Shown: one piece after another, positions 1-6,500 of the stretch
Layout: each line of letters opens with the position of its first letter
Numbering within the stretch: position 1 is the first letter of the stretch
Source of the DNA: JACIYW01 sp014359745
Lineage (GTDB): Bacteria > Pseudomonadota > Alphaproteobacteria > Rhodobacterales > Rhodobacteraceae
Assembly: GCA_050433985.1 (NCBI GenBank)
Contig: JBNPWE010000042.1
Location: forward strand, 1-12,743
Length of the DNA: 12,743 nt
Direction of reading: 5' to 3'
The notes under the pieces: generated by a model
Told to the model about the DNA's origin: nothing
The model's input: the letters and a program-made list of their open reading frames with translations, nothing else
The model's database searches: none
Program-made: the position numbers and the translations under genes

Positions 1-1
1 G

Positions 2-64
2 CGCGACGAACAGTGTGATCCCAAAGTCATCGAGAGCATCATGGCCGACGAGAAGAACTGCTGA
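2..64 (+). CDS. C-terminal end of an unidentified gene (partial)
   Basis: An open frame enters from the left edge and stops with TGA at 62-64, giving about 20 residues ending in ADEKNC. The stretch DPKVIESI vaguely resembles the end of HD-GYP or HD-type phosphohydrolases, where a [F/C]DP-x-[VL]-[VI] segment lies close to the C-terminus, but 20 residues cannot establish a family. It overlaps the tail of the minus-strand ATP-grasp gene by 26 bases in a convergent arrangement. It may simply be a chance open frame. Confidence 0.35.
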   Translation, partial: RDEQCDPKVIESIMADEKNC

Positions 65-1484
65 GGCAAGACGGCCCTCGGCGGAACCTTACGTTCGGAC
101 TGAGGAACAGCACGCCGGATTGAAGGTCCGGCGACAGCGCGAGATCCGAGAGGTCCTGCAATGCCTTGCAAAAGGGCAAAGGCGGGAACCCGCCGCTCTC
201 GTTCTGTACGATGACGTAGTGCGGCATATGGCATTTCATTGCGAGCCGGTTGACCAAAGTCATCGGGACCGAAACCCCACCCCACCGCGCGTTGCATTCG
301 ATCCAGTGAACCGTGTCGGCGGCACCGTGTTCGCCGGTGACGACAGTGTCGAAACTGCATCGCCCGAAATAGCCGAGCTTTTGAAACAGCACGGCAAGCC
401 GGAGCGCATCCCGACACAGCGCATCCTCGATATCCCGGGGAGGCTCAGCCGGGGCAGCCCCCGCAAACGCGGCCCGGTCCCCGCCCAGGATTTGCTCGAA
501 GATGCCTTCGATCAACGGCAGCCCTTGGGCGGTGCGTGGAATCCACGTCTGGACAGAGGGGTTGGCAAGAACGTTTGCGTCCCAGACCTCGACAAGCATG
601 GGAAATCGGCCTTCGCATCCCGCCAGCGACAATTTCTTCAGCAACCGGTCCCTGAGCCTTCGTGGGGTCAGCCCCCGGATGTCCCGCGCGGCCAGAATGA
701 AATTCCCTTCTGATCCGGCGCTGTCGGGCAGCTTGATGACCAGCCGCGCGCGCTTTTGCGCCAGATCGGCGACATGCCGGGTCAGAGCCGACGCGGAATA
801 TGCCACACGTTTTTCGGGTGTGGCACCGGTCCCAAAGAGCATTTGGGCGACATCCCCGAACCAAAGCTTGTCGTTGGCCAGCCGGGACAGCGTCGGCGGC
901 GGTCCTGCGACATGGATCCGAGCGTCCAGATCCTGGCTCAGCCGCGACGCGAGCGCCCACGCCCGACCCGTTGTCTGGTGGGCGTGAAGCGTGACACCAG
1001 TGGCGCCGTCGAGCGCGGCGACAAGCCTGCCATAGATTTCTGGATCGCGCAGGCACATGGCCAATGTAGAGATGCGTGGGGGTTTGCTTTTCGGATCGAC
1101 GTTCAGATAGGTGAGTCCGGGGGCCTGTAACCAGTCGCGCTGATAGGTCTCGAACGGTTTGCAACTCGGGCCGCCAATGACGACGATGTCCCCGTCGGCG
1201 GCAAGCCATCCCATGCGGTAATCGAATCTCTTGCCTGGATTATGACCCATAAGCGGTATCTCGGCGGTATCGCCAAACCAGAGACCGGGGCCGCTGCCAC
1301 ACCCCTTGACCACGCCCGGACCGAACATCTGGACATCCTCGATCCGAGGTGAGTTCGCTCTGATTTCAGCTCCAATTACATCGATCCTGCGTATGTCTTC
1401 AGAGGAAATCGCGGGATGCGCGCGCGCCCGGATGTGTAGTGGACATTGTTGTGAATGGATCTTCGGCTCTGTGGCTTCGTCCAT
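39..1484 (-). CDS. PGM1-like peptide ligase (pre-ATP-grasp plus ATP-grasp domain protein)
   Basis: A predicted amide or peptide-bond-forming ligase of about 481 residues. The first third holds a pre-ATP-grasp-type segment (GWLAADGDIVVIGGP, then a TYLNVDP strand). The ATP-grasp part follows, with a nucleotide-binding lysine region (LVIKLPDSAGSEGNFIL), the segment LVEVWDANVLANPSVQTWIP, and the metal-binding motif WIECNARWGG near the end. These match the family named after PGM1, the peptide ligase of pheganomycin biosynthesis; the substrate here is unknown. The frame is open back to a TTG at 1571, but I chose ATG 1484 because GGAG lies 8 bases upstream and the 1571 start would sit inside the shared promoter. 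The last 15 or so residues are Arg/Ser-rich and overlap another frame, so the true C-terminus may be altered. It is divergent from the glutamine amidotransferase. Confidence 0.85.
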   Translation of the reverse strand: MDEATEPKIHSQQCPLHIRARAHPAISSEDIRRIDVIGAEIRANSPRIEDVQMFGPGVVKGCGSGPGLWFGDTAEIPLMGHNPGKRFDYRMGWLAADGDIVVIGGPSCKPFETYQRDWLQAPGLTYLNVDPKSKPPRISTLAMCLRDPEIYGRLVAALDGATGVTLHAHQTTGRAWALASRLSQDLDARIHVAGPPPTLSRLANDKLWFGDVAQMLFGTGATPEKRVAYSASALTRHVADLAQKRARLVIKLPDSAGSEGNFILAARDIRGLTPRRLRDRLLKKLSLAGCEGRFPMLVEVWDANVLANPSVQTWIPRTAQGLPLIEGIFEQILGGDRAAFAGAAPAEPPRDIEDALCRDALRLAVLFQKLGYFGRCSFDTVVTGEHGAADTVHWIECNARWGGVSVPMTLVNRLAMKCHMPHYVIVQNESGGFPPLPFCKALQDLSDLALSPDLQSGVLFLSPNVRFRRGPSCLSSSSRRP

Positions 1485-1529
1485 GTCGACCGCTCCAATC
1501 ATAGTAATGTGCGTGTCACGAGACGGTTC

Positions 1530-1600
1530 ATTCTGCCACCCTGGAAACGTCATCGCCTTGACGGTGCGCAATGAGCCCCATCACCCGGACCTGCTAGACT
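1530..1600. promoter_or_regulatory. Divergent promoter with degenerate FNR/Dnr-type box
   Basis: The element TTGACGGTGCGCAA at 1558-1571 has one perfect half-site (TTGAC) and a second half matching RTCAA in three of five bases. On the plus strand TAGACT (1595-1600) follows after 23 bp, which predicts a transcript start near 1606 and a leader of about 20 bases before the amidotransferase. On the minus strand CAGAAT (1535-1530) follows after 22 bp, with a predicted start near 1523 ahead of the ATP-grasp gene. The same geometry occurs at the better boxes in this window, which is the main reason to accept a two-mismatch site. Binding is inferred. Confidence 0.5.
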
Positions 1601-1626
1601 GAAACTGGTTGCGGGAGTGTTATCGA

Positions 1627-2481
1627 ATGTGTCGTCTCTACGCCATGAGCGCCAATGAACCGACACGCGTTGAATGTAGCCTGGTTCACGCGCAGAATGC
1701 CCTGATGCAACAAAGCCGGAAGGATCAGCAGGGTTTGCACAACGGCCATGGCTGGGGCGTGGCCGATTACCGCGACGGTCTTCCAATGATCGAAAAGCAG
1801 ACCTGGGCGGCCTTTCAGGGCGAGCACTTCAGGAAAACCGCGGCGCGGATCTATGCCCATACCGTGGTCGCCCATGTCCGCCGGGCAACGGTGGGTGGCA
1901 CGTCAATCGAAAACACCCATCCGTTCTATTACGGCAGATGGATTTTCGCGCATAACGGAACCATTCCGCATTTTCTCAAGGTCCGCGATCGGATGATACC
2001 GGAGATCGATCCACTCTTGCGCAACGATATCAAGGGGACAACCGACAGCGAGCATGTGTTTTATTTCCTTCTGTCGCTCCACCTGCGCTTCCCTGACCAC
2101 AACCTGCAGGAGGTGTTGGCTGTAGGGTTGAACCGGTTGCGTCAGTTTTGCGATGACGTGGACCCCGCTGCCCCGATCGGGCTGAACGTCGTGATGACGG
2201 ATGGCGCGGCTGTGGTCGGCTCACGCCTTGGCCGTACGTTGTGGCACCTCAGGCGCGAACAGGTCTACATCTGTGAAATCTGTGGCCGCCCGCATGTAGA
2301 TCACCACGCGGGTAGAAACTATCGCGCTATCGAGGTCGCATCCGAGCCGATCTCGGGCGACAACTGGCAAGAGCTCCCGGATGGTGTGGTTTACTCGGTG
2401 GATGAAGACCACTATCTGCTGATCGAGTCGCTGGCCAGGTATGGCACTAACGTGAGCGACGAGGGTGTCTTGCGCGGGTGA
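1627..2481 (+). CDS. Class II glutamine amidotransferase (YafJ/Gn-AT-II type)
   Basis: A 284-residue enzyme of the N-terminal-nucleophile glutaminase family, which hydrolyses glutamine or a gamma-glutamyl amide. Cys2 directly after the start Met is the expected nucleophile (MCRLYAMSA), and this fixes the start at ATG 1627; GGGAG lies about 10 bases upstream. Family motifs follow: HGWGVADYRDG (about residues 40-50), HVRRATVGG (about 87-95), THPF, the glutamine-binding FAHNGTIP, and TDSEHVFYFLL. A CEICGRPHVDHH segment near residue 220 has two cysteines and several histidines that could bind a metal. No synthase domain is fused, so any ammonia acceptor must be another protein or none. The divergent ATP-grasp ligase, sharing one promoter region, is the obvious candidate partner (inference). 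Confidence 0.9.
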   Translation: MCRLYAMSANEPTRVECSLVHAQNALMQQSRKDQQGLHNGHGWGVADYRDGLPMIEKQTWAAFQGEHFRKTAARIYAHTVVAHVRRATVGGTSIENTHPFYYGRWIFAHNGTIPHFLKVRDRMIPEIDPLLRNDIKGTTDSEHVFYFLLSLHLRFPDHNLQEVLAVGLNRLRQFCDDVDPAAPIGLNVVMTDGAAVVGSRLGRTLWHLRREQVYICEICGRPHVDHHAGRNYRAIEVASEPISGDNWQELPDGVVYSVDEDHYLLIESLARYGTNVSDEGVLRG

Positions 2482-2641
2482 GACCTGCGTCGCGCTCGAA
2501 GAGGGAATGCACGGGGAAGAGTCGGAACTTCTACGGCGCATTCTCATCGCCCTCGAATACCTCGGTGCGAGGCTTGATACATTATGTACCACCTCGATCA
2601 AACAGCATGGCATGCCAAATTCGGCCATTTTCCGGGCGTAA
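2465..2641 (+). CDS. Possible small protein overlapping the amidotransferase end
   Basis: A 58-codon frame (GTG 2465 or ATG 2507, stop TAA 2639-2641) begins inside the last codons of the amidotransferase. From ATG 2507 it reads MHGEESELLRRILIALEYLG, an amphipathic helix, and ends SAIFRA. The composition looks protein-like and the overlap would allow translational coupling. I recognise no family. A purine-rich GAAGAGGGA lies right against ATG 2507, closer than usual for a ribosome binding site. It could be a chance frame or the remnant of a longer gene. Confidence 0.3.
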   Translation: MSCAGETCVALEEGMHGEESELLRRILIALEYLGARLDTLCTTSIKQHGMPNSAIFRA

Positions 2642-2658
2642 AGACCGGAGACGCAGAC

Positions 2659-2772
2659 ATGACCGAGAACAGTGGCAATGACCTTGAGAAAGCCCAGGCA
2701 ATGGAGTTGATTACCGTCCAGCAGCACTGCTGCATTCCTATTTACTGGGGAATTAAGGACTCTGATCTATGA
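2659..2772 (+). CDS. Possible 37-residue protein
   Basis: ATG 2659 has GGAG eight bases upstream and opens a 37-residue frame (MTENSGNDLEKAQAMELITV, then a C-terminal part with two adjacent cysteines and a WGIKDSDL end). It lies between the amidotransferase and a plus-strand terminator-like hairpin at 2939, so it would be on a transcript. No family is recognised and the length allows chance, so this stays a weak candidate. Confidence 0.25.
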   Translation: MTENSGNDLEKAQAMELITVQQHCCIPIYWGIKDSDL

Positions 2773-2938
2773 CCAGGGCGACGCCTGAGCGTGGGGCTTG
2801 GCAACTTGGCCGGACGGAAAACATGCCTTTCTCTTTACAGCCACCGATACCATCAGGATCCCCCTTTCGAAGGCGACCAGGTAATCGCGTCAGCTCAAGC
2901 TCGGTGAGGACAACAAGAGAAGCCAACCATTTCGGACT
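2773..2938. other. Intergenic stretch without a convincing gene
   Basis: No gene can be supported here. One 31-codon frame (2789-2884) reads GLATWPDGKHAFLFTATDTI, which looks protein-like but lacks a good start and follows directly on a stop, so it may be debris of a decayed gene. The frame 2769-3002 runs into the antisense of ftsH and has the Arg/Ser-rich composition of a shadow. I see no tRNA, repeat or FNR-type box. Confidence 0.5.
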
Positions 2939-2956
2939 GGCTCAACGAGCCTTTTT
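2939..2956 (+). terminator. Rho-independent terminator (plus strand)
   Basis: A GGCTC stem, AAC loop and GAGCC stem are followed at once by five T residues (2952-2956). The polarity ends plus-strand transcripts, that is the amidotransferase unit and any small ORFs behind it, just before they run into ftsH from the opposite side. It overlaps the ftsH stop codon. The stem is only 5 bp, so efficiency is uncertain. Confidence 0.6.
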
Positions 2957-4854
2957 CACGTCGCGCTTCCGTTGTCGTCGTTCTTGCGTAGTAGCGGCGT
3001 GACCACCGAGGCGACCGGTTTCAGACAACTCTCTATTTCTTTGAAATCGAGCACCTCCTTGGTCGCCAACGCGTCGATCAGCGTACGGACCTCCTTTTCG
3101 TGGCGGGTGATGATGCCGGTCGCCTCTGCCTCGGCGTCTTTGAGAAGTGTCGACACCGCGTCATCGACCCGGGCTGCGGTTTGGTCTGCGTGTTCGCGAG
3201 GTTGGGCCATCGTCTGGCCCAGGAACGGATGGTCCTCGCGCTGGCGCAGATCCACCGGGCCTATTTCGTCGCTCATGCCCCAACGGGTGACCATGGAGCG
3301 GGCCAATTCGGTGGCGCGCTTTATGTCGTCATCGGCGCCGGAACTGGCACTGCCGATCAGGTGTTTTTCCGCCGCACGTCCGGCCAGCAGGATGGTCAAC
3401 TGGCTTCGAAGGTAATCCTCGGACAGGGTATGATGCTCTTCGCGCTCGAGCATGTGTGTACCACCCAGGCTGCGCCCGCGCGGGATGATCGTCACCTTGT
3501 AGAGCGGATCGGCGCCCGGCGTATAATATGCCGCCGCCGTATGGCCGGCCTCGTGCACGGCCAGGCGGTATTTTTCTTCGGGTTGGATCGCTAGCGTGCG
3601 CACGGTGCCCATCATCACCTTGTCGCGGGCTTCTTGAAGGTCCGCCTCGGTGATTGATGCGGCGCTGCGGCGGGCAGCCTGGATCGCTGCCTCGTTCAGC
3701 AGGTTCTTCAGATCGGCGCCGGAAAAGCCCGGCGTCCCATCGGCAATCGCATCCAGATCCGTGGGATCGGCCAGCGGCAGCGCCTTGGCATGAATAGCGA
3801 GGATCGCCCGCCGTGCCCGTCTGTCGGGCAGGTTCAATGTGACATGCCGGTCGAAGCGCCCGGGGCGCAGCAGCGCGGGGTCAAGCACGTCGGGCCGGTT
3901 GGTCGCGGCCAGCACCACGACGGCCTCCTTGCCCTCGAACCCGTCAAGCTCGGCCAGGATCTGGTTCAGCGTCTGTTCGCGCTCATCGTGGCCGCCGCCA
4001 AGCCCGGTGCCCCGGGTGCGACCGATGCTGTCCAACTCGTCGATGAAGATCACCGCCGGGGCAGCCTTGCGCGCGGCCTCGAACATCTTGCGCACACGGC
4101 CAGCACCGACACCGACGAAAACCTCAATGAACTCGGAACCCGATGTCGAGAAAAACGGAACATCGGCCTCGCCCGCCAATGCCTTTGCCAGAAGCGTCTT
4201 GCCAGTGCCGGGTGGACCCATCAGAAGCACCCCGTGCGGCACCTCGGCGCCCACGCGTTCGAAACGTTCGGGTTCACGCAGGAACTCGACCAGTTCGGCC
4301 ACCTCCTTCTTGGCTTGGTCTTGACCAGCCACGTCGGCGAAGGTTGTGCGCGTCCCGCTTATACTAGGCTTGGCGAATCGCCCGCTGAACAGGCCACTCA
4401 ATCCGTCCGCGCCAAGCCCGCCTCCGATCTGGCCCAGCATGCGCCGCTGGAACCAGAAATAGACCGCGAGGATCAGGATCCACGGCAGGATATAGCTGAG
4501 AACCGATACGCCGCGGGGCTCTTCGGCAGTGATCTCGACGCCGTGCGTCTCCAGCAGCGGCAGAAGCTCTGGGTCGCCCTGAGACGGTGTGACCGCGCGG
4601 AATTGCGGAGTTTTGGCGACAACGTCATCCTCCCCCGAGACCGTGATCGCGTGCTCCTCCAGAAGCGCCTTACCGACCTCACCTTTGCGGATCATCTGCT
4701 TGATTTCACTATAGGAAACCATTTGAACGCTGGAATGAAAACTGGTGAGGGATGAAAAGGTAAAAGCCATAAAAAGCAGCGCCCAGAGAGCGAAGACAAT
4801 TCGTTGCCTCCGCGATTCGTCATTTGGCGTCTTGCGGGGCGGATCGTTTGGCAT
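2956..4854 (-). CDS. ftsH: ATP-dependent zinc metalloprotease FtsH
   Basis: A membrane-anchored AAA+ protease of 632 residues, full family length, which degrades misfolded and short-lived membrane and cytosolic proteins. Two transmembrane segments are visible (about residues 19-38 and 119-137) flanking a periplasmic domain. The AAA module has Walker A GPPGTGKT at 213-220, a Walker B ending IFIDELD, and the SRH region with ATNRPDVLDPALLRPGRFDRH. The protease domain has the zinc motif HEAGH at 434-438 and the third ligand expected at Asp510 in SGADDDIKRATELA. All catalytic residues are present. It is the last gene of an operon with DUF2267 and COG2187 genes, 48 bases after the latter. Its placement in a stress-type locus, away from the usual tilS-ftsH context, suggests an accessory second copy (inference). 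Confidence 0.96.
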   Translation of the reverse strand: MPNDPPRKTPNDESRRQRIVFALWALLFMAFTFSSLTSFHSSVQMVSYSEIKQMIRKGEVGKALLEEHAITVSGEDDVVAKTPQFRAVTPSQGDPELLPLLETHGVEITAEEPRGVSVLSYILPWILILAVYFWFQRRMLGQIGGGLGADGLSGLFSGRFAKPSISGTRTTFADVAGQDQAKKEVAELVEFLREPERFERVGAEVPHGVLLMGPPGTGKTLLAKALAGEADVPFFSTSGSEFIEVFVGVGAGRVRKMFEAARKAAPAVIFIDELDSIGRTRGTGLGGGHDEREQTLNQILAELDGFEGKEAVVVLAATNRPDVLDPALLRPGRFDRHVTLNLPDRRARRAILAIHAKALPLADPTDLDAIADGTPGFSGADLKNLLNEAAIQAARRSAASITEADLQEARDKVMMGTVRTLAIQPEEKYRLAVHEAGHTAAAYYTPGADPLYKVTIIPRGRSLGGTHMLEREEHHTLSEDYLRSQLTILLAGRAAEKHLIGSASSGADDDIKRATELARSMVTRWGMSDEIGPVDLRQREDHPFLGQTMAQPREHADQTAARVDDAVSTLLKDAEAEATGIITRHEKEVRTLIDALATKEVLDFKEIESCLKPVASVVTPLLRKNDDNGSAT

Positions 4855-4902
4855 TCGCTGTCTTTCCTGGTACCGCCCGACGTCGCGGCAATGATGGCCG
4901 GG

Positions 4903-5958
4903 TCAACCGGTCCTGAGACTGTCGATCAATGCCGCCGCCGCGCCATGATAGAGCGATGCCCGGGCCGGCCACTTGGCCGGCGTTCGAATTTCCGCATCGT
5001 GCAGGTGGTCGATGGCCAACCGTGCGCGGGTCAGGCATATAACGACGCCATAGGCGGTCAGCAAGGTGCGACTTGGCGGCGGGATTGTCTGCGACAACCG
5101 GAACAGCAGGATGGCCCGAATCCATGCCGCTCCCGAGAACGCGCATTCGATCCCCAACCCGTTGAATTCGAAGAACGGATCGGCCAGCCGGACATCGTGA
5201 TCGAACTCTACCCTGTCGAAGACCACCGGCGGGTCTGTCAGGCAGACATGTTCGGCGCGCAGGTCGCCGTGGCCTTCGGCCAGAAAGCCATGACGGCCCC
5301 GCGCGATGATCTCTGCGCGGCAGGCGCCGAGCGCCGTGACGGCGAAATCAAGCACGTCCTCGCGCAACGGGCTGCCCAGATGGTGCTGCATTTCGCGCAG
5401 ATGCGTGGCATTGGTCCGGCTTTCGCGCAGAAGACGACGATAATACAGGTGGCCCGCGTCGGCGGTCCTTTGTTGCTTGCGGTAGAAGGACACCAGAAGA
5501 TCGCCCAGGCTGACGATTTCCGAAAGTCGCGGGACCGGGCCGGTCTTCAATTGGCGATCCAGCATGGAAGCTGCGGGAAGCCGTACCGTTTCCACCAGCC
5601 AGTCTATGACACGCCCTTGGCCGCCCAGACCCAATCCGCCACCGGGCCGTTGCACAAGGGGCACGACGCCGCGATAGACCGACCCGGCCAATTCCCGGTT
5701 CAATCGGACTTCCTCACGGCAAAGATGGGCCCGCGCCGCCAGGGCGCGCTGGTCGATATGCAGGAGCCGGACCGGTTTCTTGAGCTTCCACGCTCGGTCT
5801 CGGGTGAGAAAGACATAGGACGCATGGGTTTCGATACACGTCGGTGGCGGCTCATTCGGCCAAGGCGACCCGGTCTCGAGAAATGCAAGCTTGTCCTTCA
5901 GCGTTGAGCCAATGGGTTCGCTTGCCGTTTGGGAAAAGGTGTTGGTGGGCAACGACAT
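4903..5958 (-). CDS. COG2187-type aminoglycoside-phosphotransferase-like protein
   Basis: A 351-residue protein with a phosphotransferase-like (APH/protein-kinase-like) fold; the substrate is unknown. The N-terminal segment THASYVFLTRDRAWKLKKPV matches the start of COG2187 proteins, with the paired lysines as the likely nucleotide-binding strand. The catalytic region is GHGDLRAEHVCL (about residue 238), where HGD corresponds to the APH catalytic loop, followed by FDRVEFD in the metal-binding position. Many COG2187 proteins carry an additional C-terminal P-loop ATPase domain; here there is none and the protein stops soon after the kinase-like part. ATG 5958 (AAGG just upstream) was preferred over the TTG at 5979, which would overlap the preceding gene. 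It sits 11 bases behind the DUF2267 gene, so the two are cotranscribed. There is no evidence for a role in antibiotic resistance. Confidence 0.8.
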   Translation of the reverse strand: MSLPTNTFSQTASEPIGSTLKDKLAFLETGSPWPNEPPPTCIETHASYVFLTRDRAWKLKKPVRLLHIDQRALAARAHLCREEVRLNRELAGSVYRGVVPLVQRPGGGLGLGGQGRVIDWLVETVRLPAASMLDRQLKTGPVPRLSEIVSLGDLLVSFYRKQQRTADAGHLYYRRLLRESRTNATHLREMQHHLGSPLREDVLDFAVTALGACRAEIIARGRHGFLAEGHGDLRAEHVCLTDPPVVFDRVEFDHDVRLADPFFEFNGLGIECAFSGAAWIRAILLFRLSQTIPPPSRTLLTAYGVVICLTRARLAIDHLHDAEIRTPAKWPARASLYHGAAAALIDSLRTG

Positions 5959-5969
5959 GCGGCCTTCGC

Positions 5970-6392
5970 CTATTCCCAAAGCTCCTGAACCGGTTTGCGC
6001 ATGGCATGCTTGACCTGCTCGAACTCGCCCCAGGACACATGACGGCGCAAAAGGTCGATGACCGCCGCTATGGCCCGATCCGGATCATCCAGCGGATCCT
6101 TCTGGAACCGCGATGCAACACGCTGGACCAGATTACTCTTGTTGCGTGGCCTAGCCGGGGTTTTCGAAGGTTTCCAGCCTTCGAAATACACGCCGCGCAC
6201 CAGCACCGGAAGCTGGGCTGCCAGGTCTGCGGCTTCATCGACCGTCAGAAAATCACGGATGGCGTGCAAAGTCTCGTGCAGAAGCATGTATGCCCGTGGC
6301 TTTGGAACATCGAGATCATCGCAGAGTTCATTCAGCCATTCGGCAAAGACCTGCGGCGCATGGTCGAGCGTGGCTATACCGGTTATGGTCAT
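5970..6392 (-). CDS. DUF2267 domain protein
   Basis: A 140-residue, mostly helical protein of the DUF2267 family, whose biochemical function is unknown. Typical features are the N-terminal WLNELCDDL helix, RAYMLLHETLHAIRDFLTVDEAADLAAQLPVLVRGVYFEGW, and a second repeat with DPDRAIAAVIDLLRRHVSWGEFEQVKHAMR. The open frame extends upstream to 6893 but that part runs antisense to prs; ATG 6392 with AGGTG a few bases upstream gives the normal family length. It is the first gene of the operon leading to COG2187 and ftsH. An FNR-type box at 6454 lies upstream, and a CATCGT -10-like hexamer at 6431-6426 places the transcript start about 27 bases before this ATG (prediction). Confidence 0.85.
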   Translation of the reverse strand: MTITGIATLDHAPQVFAEWLNELCDDLDVPKPRAYMLLHETLHAIRDFLTVDEAADLAAQLPVLVRGVYFEGWKPSKTPARPRNKSNLVQRVASRFQKDPLDDPDRAIAAVIDLLRRHVSWGEFEQVKHAMRKPVQELWE

Positions 6393-6453
6393 GAAACACC
6401 TGTCGCTTGAATATCGTTGGACTCCACGATGTGCGGTGATCCAGAGGAATGCA

Positions 6454-6467
6454 TTGATGGCCGTCAA
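6454..6467. promoter_or_regulatory. FNR/Dnr-type box in the DUF2267-prs divergent promoter
   Basis: TTGATGGCCGTCAA fits the FNR/Dnr consensus TTGAY-N4-RTCAA exactly, inside a slightly longer inverted repeat (GCATTGA and TCAATGC arms, 6451-6469 region). On the plus strand GATAAT (6490-6495) begins 22 bp after the box, which puts the transcript start at about 6501-6502, the first base of the prs start codon. On the minus strand CATCGT (6431-6426) follows after 22 bp, serving DUF2267-COG2187-ftsH. A single centrally placed site therefore appears able to activate both directions at the class II distance of -41.5. Site and spacing are seen; activation is inferred. Confidence 0.8.
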
Positions 6468-6500
6468 TGCACCGGCCGGTCGATCCCGCGATAATAGGAC

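Noticed and set aside
445..1209. Second minus-strand frame inside the ATP-grasp gene
   Set aside because: Arg-rich shadow in another frame of the same strand; the 39-1484 frame carries the ATP-grasp motifs.
2707..2720. TTGATTACCGTCCA as a further FNR-type box
   Set aside because: Only one half-site is good, and the second half mismatches CAA; no gene start or -10 lies at the expected distance.
3790..4755. Long plus-strand open frame (321 codons) opposite ftsH
   Set aside because: It is antisense to the conserved AAA domain of FtsH, has no recognisable motif, and its openness follows from the GC-rich codon use of the real gene.
4804..5907. Plus-strand open frame of 367 codons opposite the COG2187 gene
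   Set aside because: The minus-strand frame has conserved kinase-like motifs and an operon position; the plus frame has low-complexity Gln/Arg-rich composition and no ribosome binding site.
4903..5958. COG2187 protein as an aminoglycoside resistance enzyme
   Set aside because: Only the general phosphotransferase fold is shared; the N-terminus matches COG2187 and the locus has no resistance genes.
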